NCBI GenBank assembly: GCA_004554255.1
Contig: SFNC01000042.1
Location: 1-18,534 of the forward strand
Direction of reading: 5' to 3'
DNA: 18,534 nucleotides
Origin: Bacteroidales bacterium
GTDB taxonomy: Bacteria; Bacteroidota; Bacteroidia; Bacteroidales; Muribaculaceae
Below are positions 7,107-15,943 of this stretch, piece after piece (the stretch's first letter is position 1; each line of letters starts with the position of its first letter). The translations under genes and the position numbers were made by a program. The notes under the pieces were generated by a model. That model was not told where the DNA came from and made no database searches. It worked only from the letters and a program-made list of their open reading frames with translations.

Positions 7107-8102
7107 ATGAGTGATACAGTAAACATCCGAGAGCTCAACGAACTTGTTGCCGGCAAAAGCGACTTCATCCACCTCATCACAACCGGCATGAGCCGGACTA
7201 TTGTTGGGCAGAAACACCTTGTAGAATCTCTGCTGATAGCACTTCTCAGCAACGGCCACGTTCTGCTGGAAGGTGTCCCCGGTCTTGCAAAAACTCTGGC
7301 AATCAAGACTCTCGCCGAGCTCATTGATGCTAAATACAGCCGTATCCAGTTCACTCCCGACCTGCTCCCCGCCGACGTTATCGGTACTATGGTCTACAGC
7401 ACACGGTCCGAGGAGTTCCAGGTAAAAAAAGGTCCCATCTTCGCAAACTTCGTTCTCGCAGATGAAATCAACCGTGCCCCGGCAAAGGTACAGAGCGCGC
7501 TGCTCGAGGCCATGCAGGAGCGTCAGGTTACCATCGGCGACAACACCTTCCCCCTGGACAAGCCGTTCCTGGTTATGGCAACTCAGAACCCCATCGAACA
7601 GGAAGGTACATATCCCCTCCCCGAAGCTCAGGTTGACCGTTTCCTCATGAAGGTTGTTATCGGTTATCCCTCTAAACAGGAAGAGCGCGAAATCATCCGT
7701 CAGAATATCGCCGGCGAGACTCCTGACCTCACCCCCCTGCTCAAACCCGCCGATATTATTGAGGCACAGAAAGTCGCCAACAAGATTTATGTTGACGAAA
7801 AAATCGAACGTTACATCGTTGACATCGTGTACGCAACACGTACTCCCGCCGAATACGGCCTCAACGACCTCACAAGCATTATTTCTTTCGGCGCTTCTCC
7901 CCGTGCTTCCATTTCACTCGCCCGCGCCGCTCGCGCTTACGCTTTCATCCACCAGCGCGGATACGTTATCCCCGAGGATGTTATCGCCGTTTGCCACGAC
8001 GTTCTCCGCCACCGTATCGGCGTAACATACGAGGCCGAAGCAAACAACATCACTACCGACGAAATCATTACCGAAATACTTGACAAAGTACAAGTTCCCT
8101 GA
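7107..8102 (+). CDS. moxR: MoxR-type AAA+ ATPase of the bat operon
   Basis: A 331-residue cytoplasmic ATPase. Walker A is GVPGLAKT (residues 56-63), Walker B is VLADE (116-120) followed by the family-typical INRAPAKVQSALLEAMQE, and sensor 1 is ATQNP (158-162). A C-terminal lid domain follows. The length is normal for MoxR. Members of this family act as chaperone-like ATPases together with vWA proteins encoded beside them, remodelling or activating targets. Here it opens a co-directional run through batE, and its best partners are the DUF58 vWA protein next door, which starts 60 bases later, and BatA/BatB. The 226-base upstream gap with a -7 match marks it as first gene of the operon. Confidence 0.96.
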   Translation: MSDTVNIRELNELVAGKSDFIHLITTGMSRTIVGQKHLVESLLIALLSNGHVLLEGVPGLAKTLAIKTLAELIDAKYSRIQFTPDLLPADVIGTMVYSTRSEEFQVKKGPIFANFVLADEINRAPAKVQSALLEAMQERQVTIGDNTFPLDKPFLVMATQNPIEQEGTYPLPEAQVDRFLMKVVIGYPSKQEEREIIRQNIAGETPDLTPLLKPADIIEAQKVANKIYVDEKIERYIVDIVYATRTPAEYGLNDLTSIISFGASPRASISLARAARAYAFIHQRGYVIPEDVIAVCHDVLRHRIGVTYEAEANNITTDEIITEILDKVQVP

Positions 8103-8162
8103 TTCCACGTGGCTCTGTGAATGATTATCCCTATTATTAACAGCACAAATCCACTCTGAATC

Positions 8163-9035
8163 ATGACCTCGAACGAGCTTTTGAAGAAGGTCCGCAAAAT
8201 AGAAATAAAATCCCGCGGCCTCTCCCAGAATATCTTCGCCGGCGAATACCATTCGGCATTCAAAGGTCGCGGCATGATGTTCAGCGAGGTCCGCGAGTAT
8301 CAGTACGGCGATGACGTACGCGATATTGACTGGAATGTAACCGCTCGCCACAACCGCCCCTACGTAAAGGTTTACGAGGAAGAACGCGAGCTTACCGTTA
8401 TGCTCCTCGTGGATATGTCGGCAAGCGGTATTTTCGGTGCTGTCGGCGAGGAAAAACGCGAAATGATTGCCGAAATCGCTGCCACACTGGCTTTCTCGGC
8501 AACTCAGAACAACGATAAAATCGGCGCTATTTTCTTTACCGACCGTGTGGAAAAATTCATCCCGCCGGCAAAAGGTAAAAAGCAGATTCTGCTGATTATC
8601 CGCGAGTTACTGGACTTTACCCCCTCCAACCCCAGCACAAATATCGCCGAGGCGCTGAAACACTTCACCAATGCCCAGAAAAAACGTTGCACCGCATTCC
8701 TTATCAGCGACTTCATCGACGGTAACGACTACCGCCAGCCACTGCAGATCGCCCGCAACAAGCACGACCTTATGGCCATCCAGGTCTACGACAAGCGTGA
8801 TTCCAAGATGCCGGACATCGGTCTGATTCGCTTCGCCGACCTCGAAACCGGCACCACCAAATGGGTAGACACGTCGTCAAAAAGCACACGACAGGCATAC
8901 GACAAATGGTGGTACGAGAGGCAGCAGGTCATGTCCGAAACTCTCCGCTCCTCACGCGTTGACTCTGTCAGCGTCGCCACTGACGAGGATTACGTTAAAC
9001 AGCTTATGGCACTGTTTAAGAACCGCGGACGATAA
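8163..9035 (+). CDS. DUF58 / vWA-like protein of the MoxR-Bat operon
   Basis: A 290-residue protein without signal peptide or membrane segment, so cytoplasmic. The N-terminal half contains the DUF58 signature (EVREYQYGDDVRDIDWNVTARH, with Asp54, Asp56 and Trp57). A vWA-like fold follows with a MIDAS-type DMSAS (84-88) and later a LISDFIDG strand-loop. DUF58 proteins are nearly always encoded next to MoxR ATPases and are thought to be adaptor or metal-dependent binding partners; a direct reaction is not known. The gene lies 60 bases after moxR with no promoter match between them. The 65-base gap to the next gene also shows no terminator. Confidence 0.93.
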   Translation: MTSNELLKKVRKIEIKSRGLSQNIFAGEYHSAFKGRGMMFSEVREYQYGDDVRDIDWNVTARHNRPYVKVYEEERELTVMLLVDMSASGIFGAVGEEKREMIAEIAATLAFSATQNNDKIGAIFFTDRVEKFIPPAKGKKQILLIIRELLDFTPSNPSTNIAEALKHFTNAQKKRCTAFLISDFIDGNDYRQPLQIARNKHDLMAIQVYDKRDSKMPDIGLIRFADLETGTTKWVDTSSKSTRQAYDKWWYERQQVMSETLRSSRVDSVSVATDEDYVKQLMALFKNRGR

Positions 9036-9100
9036 CGATTTCTCTATTCTCCCTCTCCTCCTTTGCTATCAATAACTCAGATGCAGCATCCAGAAAGTTT

Positions 9101-10171
9101 ATGATTCTGAACGTCAATAAAATACGCAATAAAATAACGGCATTGACAGCAGCGATTATGTTGGCCGGCACCACAAGTGCCGCCGCACAGTCCGGCGAGG
9201 TCCCCGACGTAACCATACACGCCTCGCTCGACACCGCCGCCGTAACTATGGGAGACCGCACCGTTCTTCATATTCAGGTCCTGAAAAACATGCATGAAGG
9301 AACAATTGTCGGGCTTCCGAAAGCCGAGGAAGGCAAGCAGATTCTTACACTGGGATCGGCCGAGGTACGCGACATCGCCGTAGACTCCACCGATTTAGGC
9401 AATGGCCGTACCCAGCTGAATTACAACCTTATACTGCAACCATTCGAGGTTGGAATGCTGAGCCTCGCACCCTTCAAATATGCCTGTCAGGGCGACACCG
9501 CGTACTCCGAAATAGTTTCTCTGAAGGTGAACGAGCCCGAAATCCCCAAGGAGATGCGCGACTCGCTGTACATAAACCCGATGGTCGGAACTGTTTCAAT
9601 TCCGGCCCACTGGTATGACGTCATCCCCGAATGGTGGCCGTGGGCACTGCTCGCTCTGGGCCTGATTGCAATAGCTGTTGCCGTGATGTACTTGTATAAG
9701 AAAAACGGACCCTCGCTGCTCCCCCGCAAAAAGGTTATTCCGCCTTACATCCTGGCGATGTCACGCCTTAAGGACCTTAAGAACCGTAAGCTGGCCGAGA
9801 CCGGACAGGAGAAGGAATACTACACGCAACTCACAGATATTCTGCGCCAATACCTTGAAGGCAGATTCAAAATTTATGCCCGAGAGATGACCACAAAGCA
9901 GATTATCGAGGCCATGAAGGAGAACAAGGAAACTAATATTTTCACCGAGTCCATCCTGCCTACTCTCGAGACTGCCGACTTTGTAAAATTTGCCAAACAG
10001 ACCCCGTTGCCAAACGAGAATATCCGTGCATTCGCAACGGTTCATGACTTCGTGGAAGCCACAAAACCCGTTGAGGAAGAAGAACAGCAGGGTAAAGGCG
10101 CAAAAAAATCCGGCAAAAACGGACACCGCGCAAAAAAAGGCAATAAAAAGAACTCCAAAAATAAAAAGTAA
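9101..10171 (+). CDS. BatD-like membrane protein with Lys-rich cytoplasmic tail
   Basis: A 356-residue protein: signal peptide about 1-30 (cleavage near SAAAQ), a periplasmic beta-rich domain about 31-175, a membrane helix about 179-199, and a cytoplasmic part 200-356. The cytoplasmic segment around 215-320 (YYTQLTDILRQYLEGRFKIYAREMTTKQIIE...LETADFVKFAK) aligns by eye with the C-terminal domain of BatD in this same operon. The whole looks like a short relative of BatD with a smaller periplasmic region. The end is very basic (repeated KK/GK/NK). Its place between DUF58 and batA, with only six bases before batA, supports a structural role in the Bat complex. I do not know an established symbol for it. 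The exact start is uncertain, but ATG 9101 gives a good signal peptide. Confidence 0.8.
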   Translation: MILNVNKIRNKITALTAAIMLAGTTSAAAQSGEVPDVTIHASLDTAAVTMGDRTVLHIQVLKNMHEGTIVGLPKAEEGKQILTLGSAEVRDIAVDSTDLGNGRTQLNYNLILQPFEVGMLSLAPFKYACQGDTAYSEIVSLKVNEPEIPKEMRDSLYINPMVGTVSIPAHWYDVIPEWWPWALLALGLIAIAVAVMYLYKKNGPSLLPRKKVIPPYILAMSRLKDLKNRKLAETGQEKEYYTQLTDILRQYLEGRFKIYAREMTTKQIIEAMKENKETNIFTESILPTLETADFVKFAKQTPLPNENIRAFATVHDFVEATKPVEEEEQQGKGAKKSGKNGHRAKKGNKKNSKNKK

Positions 10172-10177
10172 ACGCTG

Positions 10178-11164
10178 ATGCAATTAGCAAATCCACAATA
10201 CCTCTGGCTGTTTCTGGTTTATGTACCGCTCATTGTGTGGTATATACTCAAGCAACGTAACGCACGCCCCACCATGGGACTGTCATCCATTAGCGCATTT
10301 GCCGGCCGCCGCATGCCTCTGCGCGCAATGCTCCGCCACCTGCTTTTTGTTCTGCGTCTGGCAGCAATCGGCTGTATTATAATCATCCTGGCGCGCCCTC
10401 AGACCCGCGATAACTGGCACACTTCGGCAACAGAAGGAACCGATATCGTTCTGGCTATGGACGTTTCAGGTTCGATGCTTACTCGCGACCTGAAGCCTGA
10501 CCGCCTTGAGGCTGCAAAAAAAATGGCCTCAACCTTCATTAACGGTCGCCCGGACGATAATATCGGCATTGTGGTATTTGCCGGCGAAAGTCTCACCGGT
10601 ATGCCCATGACCATCGACCATAACGCGCTGACAACTTATATTTCAGGCCTTAACACCAACATGCTCAGCGACGGTACCGCTATCGGCGACGGCGTGGCAA
10701 CATCCATAAACCGAATCAAAGAGGGCAAAGCCAAGAGCAAAAGCATCATACTCCTTACCGACGGTACAAACAATACCGGTCTGGTTGCTCCTAATCAGGC
10801 CGCCGAAATCGCCAAAAACGAAAAAATAAAGATTTACACCATAGGAATCGGTACAAACGGTATGGCCCCCACCCCGGCATACGATGCCTTCGGACGTCTC
10901 ACTTACGTTCAGGAGAAGGTGGTGATTGACGAAGCAACTCTCCAGTCCATGGCTCAGCTTACCGGCGGTAAATACTTCCGTGCTACAGACAATAACTCGC
11001 TACAGAACATATTCAAGGAAATAGACCGCCTTGAAAAAACAAAAATGGACATCAGCCATTTCTCGCATACCGAGGACAATTACATGCCATGGGCATGGCT
11101 TCTTATCGGAATATTCTGTCTTGAACTGTTGCTGCGCTACACCGTACTGCGCACAATGCCGTGA
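10178..11164 (+). CDS. batA: Aerotolerance protein BatA (vWA)
   Basis: A 328-residue membrane protein. Two N-terminal membrane segments (about 7-25 and 52-72, the second ending in LARPQ) are followed by a vWA domain whose MIDAS motif is DVSGS (residues 95-99). The matching TDGT strand-loop lies near the middle, and a C-terminal membrane helix sits at about 303-325. BatA and BatB are paralogues of the Bacteroides aerotolerance operon, described in B. fragilis as affecting oxygen tolerance; the mechanism is unsettled and probably involves a metal-dependent envelope complex driven by MoxR. BatA is assigned over BatB by gene order (first of the pair) and the DVSGSM motif. Confidence 0.93.
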   Translation: MQLANPQYLWLFLVYVPLIVWYILKQRNARPTMGLSSISAFAGRRMPLRAMLRHLLFVLRLAAIGCIIIILARPQTRDNWHTSATEGTDIVLAMDVSGSMLTRDLKPDRLEAAKKMASTFINGRPDDNIGIVVFAGESLTGMPMTIDHNALTTYISGLNTNMLSDGTAIGDGVATSINRIKEGKAKSKSIILLTDGTNNTGLVAPNQAAEIAKNEKIKIYTIGIGTNGMAPTPAYDAFGRLTYVQEKVVIDEATLQSMAQLTGGKYFRATDNNSLQNIFKEIDRLEKTKMDISHFSHTEDNYMPWAWLLIGIFCLELLLRYTVLRTMP

Positions 11165-11206
11165 TGACACATTATTATATATAGCAAATAAAAAGAAAAA
11201 CTTGTA

Positions 11207-12289
11207 ATGTTTGACTTTGCACATCCATATCTGCTCTTTCTCCTCTTTGCCGTCCCCGTTTTCTGGGGGCTGTACAAGCTGGCCCGCATACAGCGCCGAC
11301 GCAAGCTGCGACGCTTCGGTAACGAAAAAATCGTGGCACGTCTCATGCCCGACGCCTCGCGATATAAACCGGCCATTAAAATCACGCTGCAACTTATAGC
11401 CCTCGCCGCCATCGTAATTATCCTGGCGCGTCCGCGAATGGGCGAGCGCGAGGATACACGCCAGATAAGCAACCTGGAAATTATGGTCGCCGTGGACGTT
11501 TCCAACTCCATGCTTGCCGCATCCACCGACGATCCCAAGTCGGTCAGCCGTCTGCGCCGTGCCAAGCTGCTGATGGAAAAGCTTGTGGAGAACCTCGCCG
11601 ACGACAAGGTGGGCCTGGTGGTTTTTGCCGGCGAGGCAAAGACCGTGATGCCCCTCACCACAGACTTCTACAGCGCCAAGCTGTTACTTAATGACCTAAG
11701 CCCCAAGATGGTACGTGCTCAGGGCACAAGTATCGCCGAGGCCCTGGAGATGTGCATGGCGGGACTTACCAAGGACGAGAATACCCGTAAGGTCATCATT
11801 CTCATCACCGATGCCGAGGACCATGAAGGCAAGGCGATAGAGACCGCCACCGAAGCCGCCAAGCAGGGCATCACCGTAGACGTCATCGGCGTGGGCACAA
11901 GCAAAGGCGCACGTATCCCCACCGGAGCCAACAGCTTCATGACCGACAGCGAAGGCAACGAGGTCATCACCGCCGTGGACGAGAAAGCTGCAGCCGAATT
12001 GGCCAAGGCCGGAAAAGGCATCTACCTTAACGGTGCCGACCCTAACGCACTGTCTCTGCTGGACAAAAACCTGCGCAGCATAAGCACCTCGGACAGCGGT
12101 GCGGTTAAATATAAAGTCAGTGCCGAACAGTTCCCCATCTTCGCATGGATAGCTCTGATTCTGCTTGTCATTGACATCCTCGTCATAGAACGCAAGATAA
12201 GCTGGCTCAAGAACGTAAACTTCTTCAGCAAAAAGGGACAGGCAACAGCCAAAACCGCTGACGCACCCCAACCCAAGAACGAAAAATAA
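11207..12289 (+). CDS. batB: Aerotolerance protein BatB (vWA)
   Basis: A 360-residue paralogue of BatA with the same plan: membrane segments at about 5-25 and 58-75 ending in LARPR, a vWA domain with MIDAS DVSNS (97-101), an ITDAEDH strand-loop near the middle, and a C-terminal membrane helix at about 309-329. A short polar, Ala/Lys-rich cytoplasmic tail follows (KKGQATAKTADAPQPKNEK). The vWA domain would face the periplasm between helices two and three. It starts 42 bases after batA, and batC starts 24 bases after its stop. Function as for the Bat complex; partner choice with BatA is inferred from pairing in known operons. Confidence 0.93.
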   Translation: MFDFAHPYLLFLLFAVPVFWGLYKLARIQRRRKLRRFGNEKIVARLMPDASRYKPAIKITLQLIALAAIVIILARPRMGEREDTRQISNLEIMVAVDVSNSMLAASTDDPKSVSRLRRAKLLMEKLVENLADDKVGLVVFAGEAKTVMPLTTDFYSAKLLLNDLSPKMVRAQGTSIAEALEMCMAGLTKDENTRKVIILITDAEDHEGKAIETATEAAKQGITVDVIGVGTSKGARIPTGANSFMTDSEGNEVITAVDEKAAAELAKAGKGIYLNGADPNALSLLDKNLRSISTSDSGAVKYKVSAEQFPIFAWIALILLVIDILVIERKISWLKNVNFFSKKGQATAKTADAPQPKNEK

Positions 12290-12313
12290 GTCCAAATTTC
12301 CAATTTCCGAAAA

Positions 12314-13063
12314 ATGAAATTACGGCAAACATATATAATGTCGCTTATTCTGGCGGCGGCGCTCCCCACCCTTACCGGCTGCGGCAAGACCGACATGAGC
12401 AACAAGGCCGAGCGCAACGCCATAAAGAGCGGTAACAACAATTTCGATAACAAAGATTTCAAGAGTGCCATCGCCGACTACGACGAGGCTCTCAAGGCCA
12501 ATCCGGCCTCCGAGGCCGCCCGTTATAACCGCGCCATGGCACAGCTCCACCTCGCCGATGCCGACTCCGCCACACTTAAGGAGGCTCGTACCACCCTTAA
12601 CGACCTGGGACGTCAGGCTAACGACGCATCCATCAGCGAGCGAGCGCTTTACAACCTCGGCAACGATGCCAACTACATCGGCGATGCCATAAAACAGGCC
12701 GCCGAGAAAGAGCCCGAGGGCGAGGCTAAATCGCAGATGATGCAGGAGTCTACAAAGTTCTATAAACAGGCTATAGAGGACTACAAAGAGATACTACGCC
12801 GCCGCCCTAATAATGTCGCGGCACTGCAGAACCTGCGAATCACACAGCTAAAACTGCCACCGGAGGACCAGAATCAGGACCAGAACCAGCAGCAACAGCA
12901 ACAACAGCAGCAGCAACAGCAACAGCAGCAACAACAACAGCAACAGCAGCAACCTAACCAGAACGACAAACAGATTCTGCAGTCAGTACAGAACAAGGAG
13001 AATCAGACACGTCGTGAAAAACAGCCCGTTGGCGCTACCAAGACAACCGACAAGCCCTGGTAA
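12314..13063 (+). CDS. batC: Aerotolerance TPR lipoprotein BatC with polyglutamine tract
   Basis: A 249-residue protein. The signal ends in a lipobox LTGC (Cys23), so it is probably a lipoprotein in the periplasm. TPR repeats cover about 32-180 (KSGNNNFDNKDFKSAIADYDEAL, then SERALYNLGNDANYIGDAIKQA, then a third unit ending at NVAALQNLRI). After that comes a Gln-rich linker with 22 consecutive Gln (192-213) and a short polar tail. BatC in known bat operons is a TPR protein acting as a scaffold for BatA/B/D/E. The length is normal. The Gln run is striking but in frame and flanked by QN-rich sequence, so it looks like a grown linker and not damage. Confidence 0.92.
   Translation: MKLRQTYIMSLILAAALPTLTGCGKTDMSNKAERNAIKSGNNNFDNKDFKSAIADYDEALKANPASEAARYNRAMAQLHLADADSATLKEARTTLNDLGRQANDASISERALYNLGNDANYIGDAIKQAAEKEPEGEAKSQMMQESTKFYKQAIEDYKEILRRRPNNVAALQNLRITQLKLPPEDQNQDQNQQQQQQQQQQQQQQQQQQQQQQPNQNDKQILQSVQNKENQTRREKQPVGATKTTDKPW
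12887..12952 (+). repeat. Polyglutamine-coding tract of 22 codons in batC
   Basis: Sixty-six bases encode 22 glutamines in a row, using 12 CAG and 10 CAA codons in irregular order. It lies in the linker after the TPR region of BatC, flanked by further N/Q-rich codons. Irregular codon mixing argues for selection on the protein and reduces, without removing, slippage. Confidence 0.97.
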
Positions 13064-13113
13064 TCTGCCGCTTTAACATCCTTATCAACCGACAAAACGT
13101 AAAACGCATCATA

Positions 13114-14982
13114 ATGACAACAGTAAACAGCAGAATGATGTCTCCGCTGAGATTTACACTGGCCACGCTCCTGGTCCTGTTGGCTACGGCTACAGGACTG
13201 GCACAGCAGGCCTCATTCACAGCGCGCGTCCCCGCCCAGGTTGTCGAGGGCGACAAGTTCACCATCACCTTCCGCGTCTCCAATGCGCAGGCACAACTGT
13301 CGCGCGGCAATGCCCCGCAGCTCAAAAACTGCACACTGGTTTATGGACCGGGCGTCTCCACCATGGAGAGCTACTCCATGATAAACGGCAAGACGGAATC
13401 GAACATAATCCGTGACTACACTTTCACATATCACGCCGACAAGGCCGGTACAGTAACAGTACCCTCCGTCAGCATTAAGGAAGGCGGCAAGACTCTGTCC
13501 ACCAACAAGGCCACCATCACCATCCTTCCGCCGGGCAAAAACCAGCGCCGCCAGCAACAGCCGGCATACATGGACGAAGATTATGATCCCGGCTACAGCC
13601 GCCCCGGCGCCGCCGCAAACATCTCGCCCAACGACATTGCCGTAACCGTGACAATGTCCAAGAATCACGTTTACGAAAACGAGGCCGTAATCGCCAGCAT
13701 ACGTGTATACACCAAGCACGACATCACCAGCTTCCGCGCCACTTCGCTGCCGTCCTTCGACGGCTTCCTCAGCGAGGAACTCCCCATAAACGAGCAGCCG
13801 CACCTGGAGCGTTTCCGTGGCGACAACTACTATACCGTTCTCGTTAAAAAATGCCTGCTGTATCCGCAGAAATCCGGTAAGCTGACTATCAATTCGGGAC
13901 GTTATGATGTGACACTGCAGACCTACGAGTTGGTTTCCAACGGATTCTTTGCGACCCAGCGGCCTGTCACCAAAAATGTAACCACAAATTCAAACCAGGT
14001 TACCGTAGTCGTATCGCCGCTGCCCGAACCCCGCCCGCAGGGATTCAACGGCGCCGTAGGCACTTCCTTCAGCCTTAACGGAAAGCTGGAGCCCAACCTT
14101 CTGCGTACCAACGAGGCCGCAACTTATACCCTTACCGTCAGCGGCACCGGCAACATCAAATACCTCACCGCTCCCGACCTTGACTTCGGCAGCAACGTGG
14201 AGGAATATGATCCCGAAACCACTACCGACACCAAATTCAACGGCTCGGACCTTACCGGTTCCTTTACCGCCACATACACTTTCGTGCCGCAGACCGAGGG
14301 CACACTGCACATGGACGAGACCCCGTTTGTGTACTTCAACCCCTCCACCGGCAAATACGTGACACTGCAAATCCCGGCCATTGACGCCAAAATACTGAAA
14401 GGCGCGGCTACCGCCACCACTGCCACAGGCACAAGCGAGGCAAAGACCATGGACGACATACGGTACATCAACCTGCTGGGCGACAGCAAACTGTACAAGG
14501 AGCACCACCGCGTGTTCAACACTCTGCTGTACTTCCTGTGCTACATTATCGTGATACTCGGACTGGTTGGCGCCGCCGTCATCTATCGCCGTCACCTCAA
14601 ACTGTCGGCAGACATCACCGGCCGCAAGACAGCCCGCGCCAACAATGTCGCCAACAAACGCCTCAAAGTGGCACGCGGTTACCTCAACTCCCATGCCACA
14701 GACAAGTTCCATGAGGCCCTGGCTGCAGCTATCTGGGGCTATCTGTCCGACAAACTTACCATCCCCGCATCAGCGCTGACACGCGACAACATCAGCGAGA
14801 AAATGGCCGATGCCGGATTCAGCGACGACCTTGTCGCCAAAACCATCCGCGTCCTCGACGATTGCGAAATGGCACGATTCACCCCCGATGGCGGAGATGC
14901 CACTTCAGCAGAACTGTACGACAATGCCGCGCGCGTTATCAACGACATAGAATCGTTCAAGTTCCCCAAAAAGGCAAAATAA
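13114..14982 (+). CDS. batD: Aerotolerance protein BatD
   Basis: A 622-residue protein: signal peptide about 1-31 (cleavage near GLAQQ), a long periplasmic region about 32-465 built of beta-sandwich-like units (VPAQVVEGDKFTITFRV, later NDIAVTVTMSKNHVYENE and LRTNEAATYTLTVSGTGNIK, typical of BatD), one membrane helix about 470-491, and a cytoplasmic helical domain to the end. The family is a Bat complex component with an oxygen-tolerance annotation and no proven enzyme activity. The cytoplasmic domain resembles that of the 9101 gene. It lies 50 bases after batC. Several Met codons sit near the start; 13114 gives the full signal peptide with a short N-terminal extension, and 13135 or 13138 would also work. 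Confidence 0.94.
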   Translation: MTTVNSRMMSPLRFTLATLLVLLATATGLAQQASFTARVPAQVVEGDKFTITFRVSNAQAQLSRGNAPQLKNCTLVYGPGVSTMESYSMINGKTESNIIRDYTFTYHADKAGTVTVPSVSIKEGGKTLSTNKATITILPPGKNQRRQQQPAYMDEDYDPGYSRPGAAANISPNDIAVTVTMSKNHVYENEAVIASIRVYTKHDITSFRATSLPSFDGFLSEELPINEQPHLERFRGDNYYTVLVKKCLLYPQKSGKLTINSGRYDVTLQTYELVSNGFFATQRPVTKNVTTNSNQVTVVVSPLPEPRPQGFNGAVGTSFSLNGKLEPNLLRTNEAATYTLTVSGTGNIKYLTAPDLDFGSNVEEYDPETTTDTKFNGSDLTGSFTATYTFVPQTEGTLHMDETPFVYFNPSTGKYVTLQIPAIDAKILKGAATATTATGTSEAKTMDDIRYINLLGDSKLYKEHHRVFNTLLYFLCYIIVILGLVGAAVIYRRHLKLSADITGRKTARANNVANKRLKVARGYLNSHATDKFHEALAAAIWGYLSDKLTIPASALTRDNISEKMADAGFSDDLVAKTIRVLDDCEMARFTPDGGDATSAELYDNAARVINDIESFKFPKKAK

Positions 14983-15010
14983 AGCATAACACCGACAAAA
15001 CCATCCAAAG

Positions 15011-15787
15011 ATGAACAAGATACTTCTGTTTGCCATCGCATTACTGACATTTGCGACATCAGCGCTGGCCGGAACCACAGTACAGGATGCCGATTCGGCT
15101 TACTCGCGCCGCGACTTTGCCAGTGCCCTCAGCGGCTATCGCAAGGCTCTGGACAGCGAGGGTTCCTCGTCCGACCTATATTATAATCTTGGCAATACCT
15201 ACTACCGTCTCGGCAATGTGGGACAGGCGGTGCTATTTTACGAGCGCGCCCTTAAGGTAAACCCTGCCAATGAGGACGCCTTCGCCAACCTGGAATTCGT
15301 TCGTAGCCGCATTCAGGGCTCGCCCGAGGACGACACCACTTTCCTGGGCAAAATGCACCAGTCCATAAAAGCCGACATGACACCCGACGCATGGGCCTGG
15401 ACAGCTTTCATGCTCTTCGTGCTGATGTGCGGTGCCGTGGCTTTATATCTCTTCACAGACCGTATAATATTGCGTAAGGTGGGATTCTTCAGCGCCCTGA
15501 TACTCCTTGCCGTATTCGTTTACGTGATAACCGTGGCTTACCAGACCGCAAACGCCGTAGACGATGACTCATACGCCATTGTAACATCCCCGGTGACGAA
15601 CCTGCGCTCCGAGCCTACCACCGATGCCAAGGACGCCAAAACCGTTCCCCTGCCCGCCGGCTCCAAAGTGGAGATTGTTGATTCGCTATCCACCCCCAAG
15701 GACACCAAGGTGCAGATGTGGTACGAGGTGAAAATCAACAACAACTCCCGCGCATGGATGAATGCCGCAGACGCCGAGCGCATCTGA
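15011..15787 (+). CDS. batE: Aerotolerance TPR/SH3 protein BatE
   Basis: A 258-residue protein: signal peptide 1-20 (cleavage near SALAG), TPR units at about 24-100 (YYNLGNTYYRLGNVGQAVLFYERALKVNP is a classic repeat), membrane segments at about 128-148 and 157-177, then a bacterial SH3-like domain about 185-258 (VTNLRSEPTTDAK, PLPAGSKVEIV and a closing WYEVK...RAWMNA). This TPR-TM-TM-SH3 arrangement is that of BatE. It lies 28 bases after batD and closes the operon, since the following gap contains a promoter for the next gene. With BatC it supplies the protein-protein contact modules of the Bat complex. Confidence 0.93.
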   Translation: MNKILLFAIALLTFATSALAGTTVQDADSAYSRRDFASALSGYRKALDSEGSSSDLYYNLGNTYYRLGNVGQAVLFYERALKVNPANEDAFANLEFVRSRIQGSPEDDTTFLGKMHQSIKADMTPDAWAWTAFMLFVLMCGAVALYLFTDRIILRKVGFFSALILLAVFVYVITVAYQTANAVDDDSYAIVTSPVTNLRSEPTTDAKDAKTVPLPAGSKVEIVDSLSTPKDTKVQMWYEVKINNNSRAWMNAADAERI

Positions 15788-15815
15788 AAATCAATCAGCA
15801 TCGCCATGCCGCAAA

Positions 15816-15839
15816 AACAATATTATTAACCCTATTGTT
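15816..15839. terminator. Weak A/T-rich hairpin after batE
   Basis: AACAATA (15816-15822) pairs with TATTGTT (15833-15839) around a ten-base loop, 28 bases after the batE stop. The following bases on the plus strand are A and not T, and the stem is weak, so this is only a candidate for the end of the bat transcript. Confidence 0.3.
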
Positions 15840-15857
15840 AAAAAAAAGCGCAAAAAG

Positions 15858-15889
15858 TTTGCATAATTAAAAAACAAGTCATAACTTTA
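15858..15889 (+). promoter_or_regulatory. Bacteroidetes-type promoter of the small HTH gene
   Basis: TTTG at 15858-15861, 20 bases, then TAACTTTA at 15882-15889, which differs from TAnnTTTG only in its last base. Transcription would begin near 15896, giving a leader of about 48 bases to the ATG at 15944. This separates the gene from the bat operon. Confidence 0.7.
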
Positions 15890-15943
15890 TTGTCGCAAAA
15901 CTCCTCATATCAGCAAAATTTAAACTTATTAACCCATATCACC

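Noticed and set aside
12887..12952. Assembly stutter or mobile repeat as cause of the Gln tract
   Set aside because: The codon order is irregular and the frame is kept through to the normal BatC tail, which argues against both.
15890..15943. TTG start extending the small HTH protein by 18 residues
   Set aside because: It lies upstream of the transcription start predicted from the -33/-7 match, and the extra residues look like untranslated leader.
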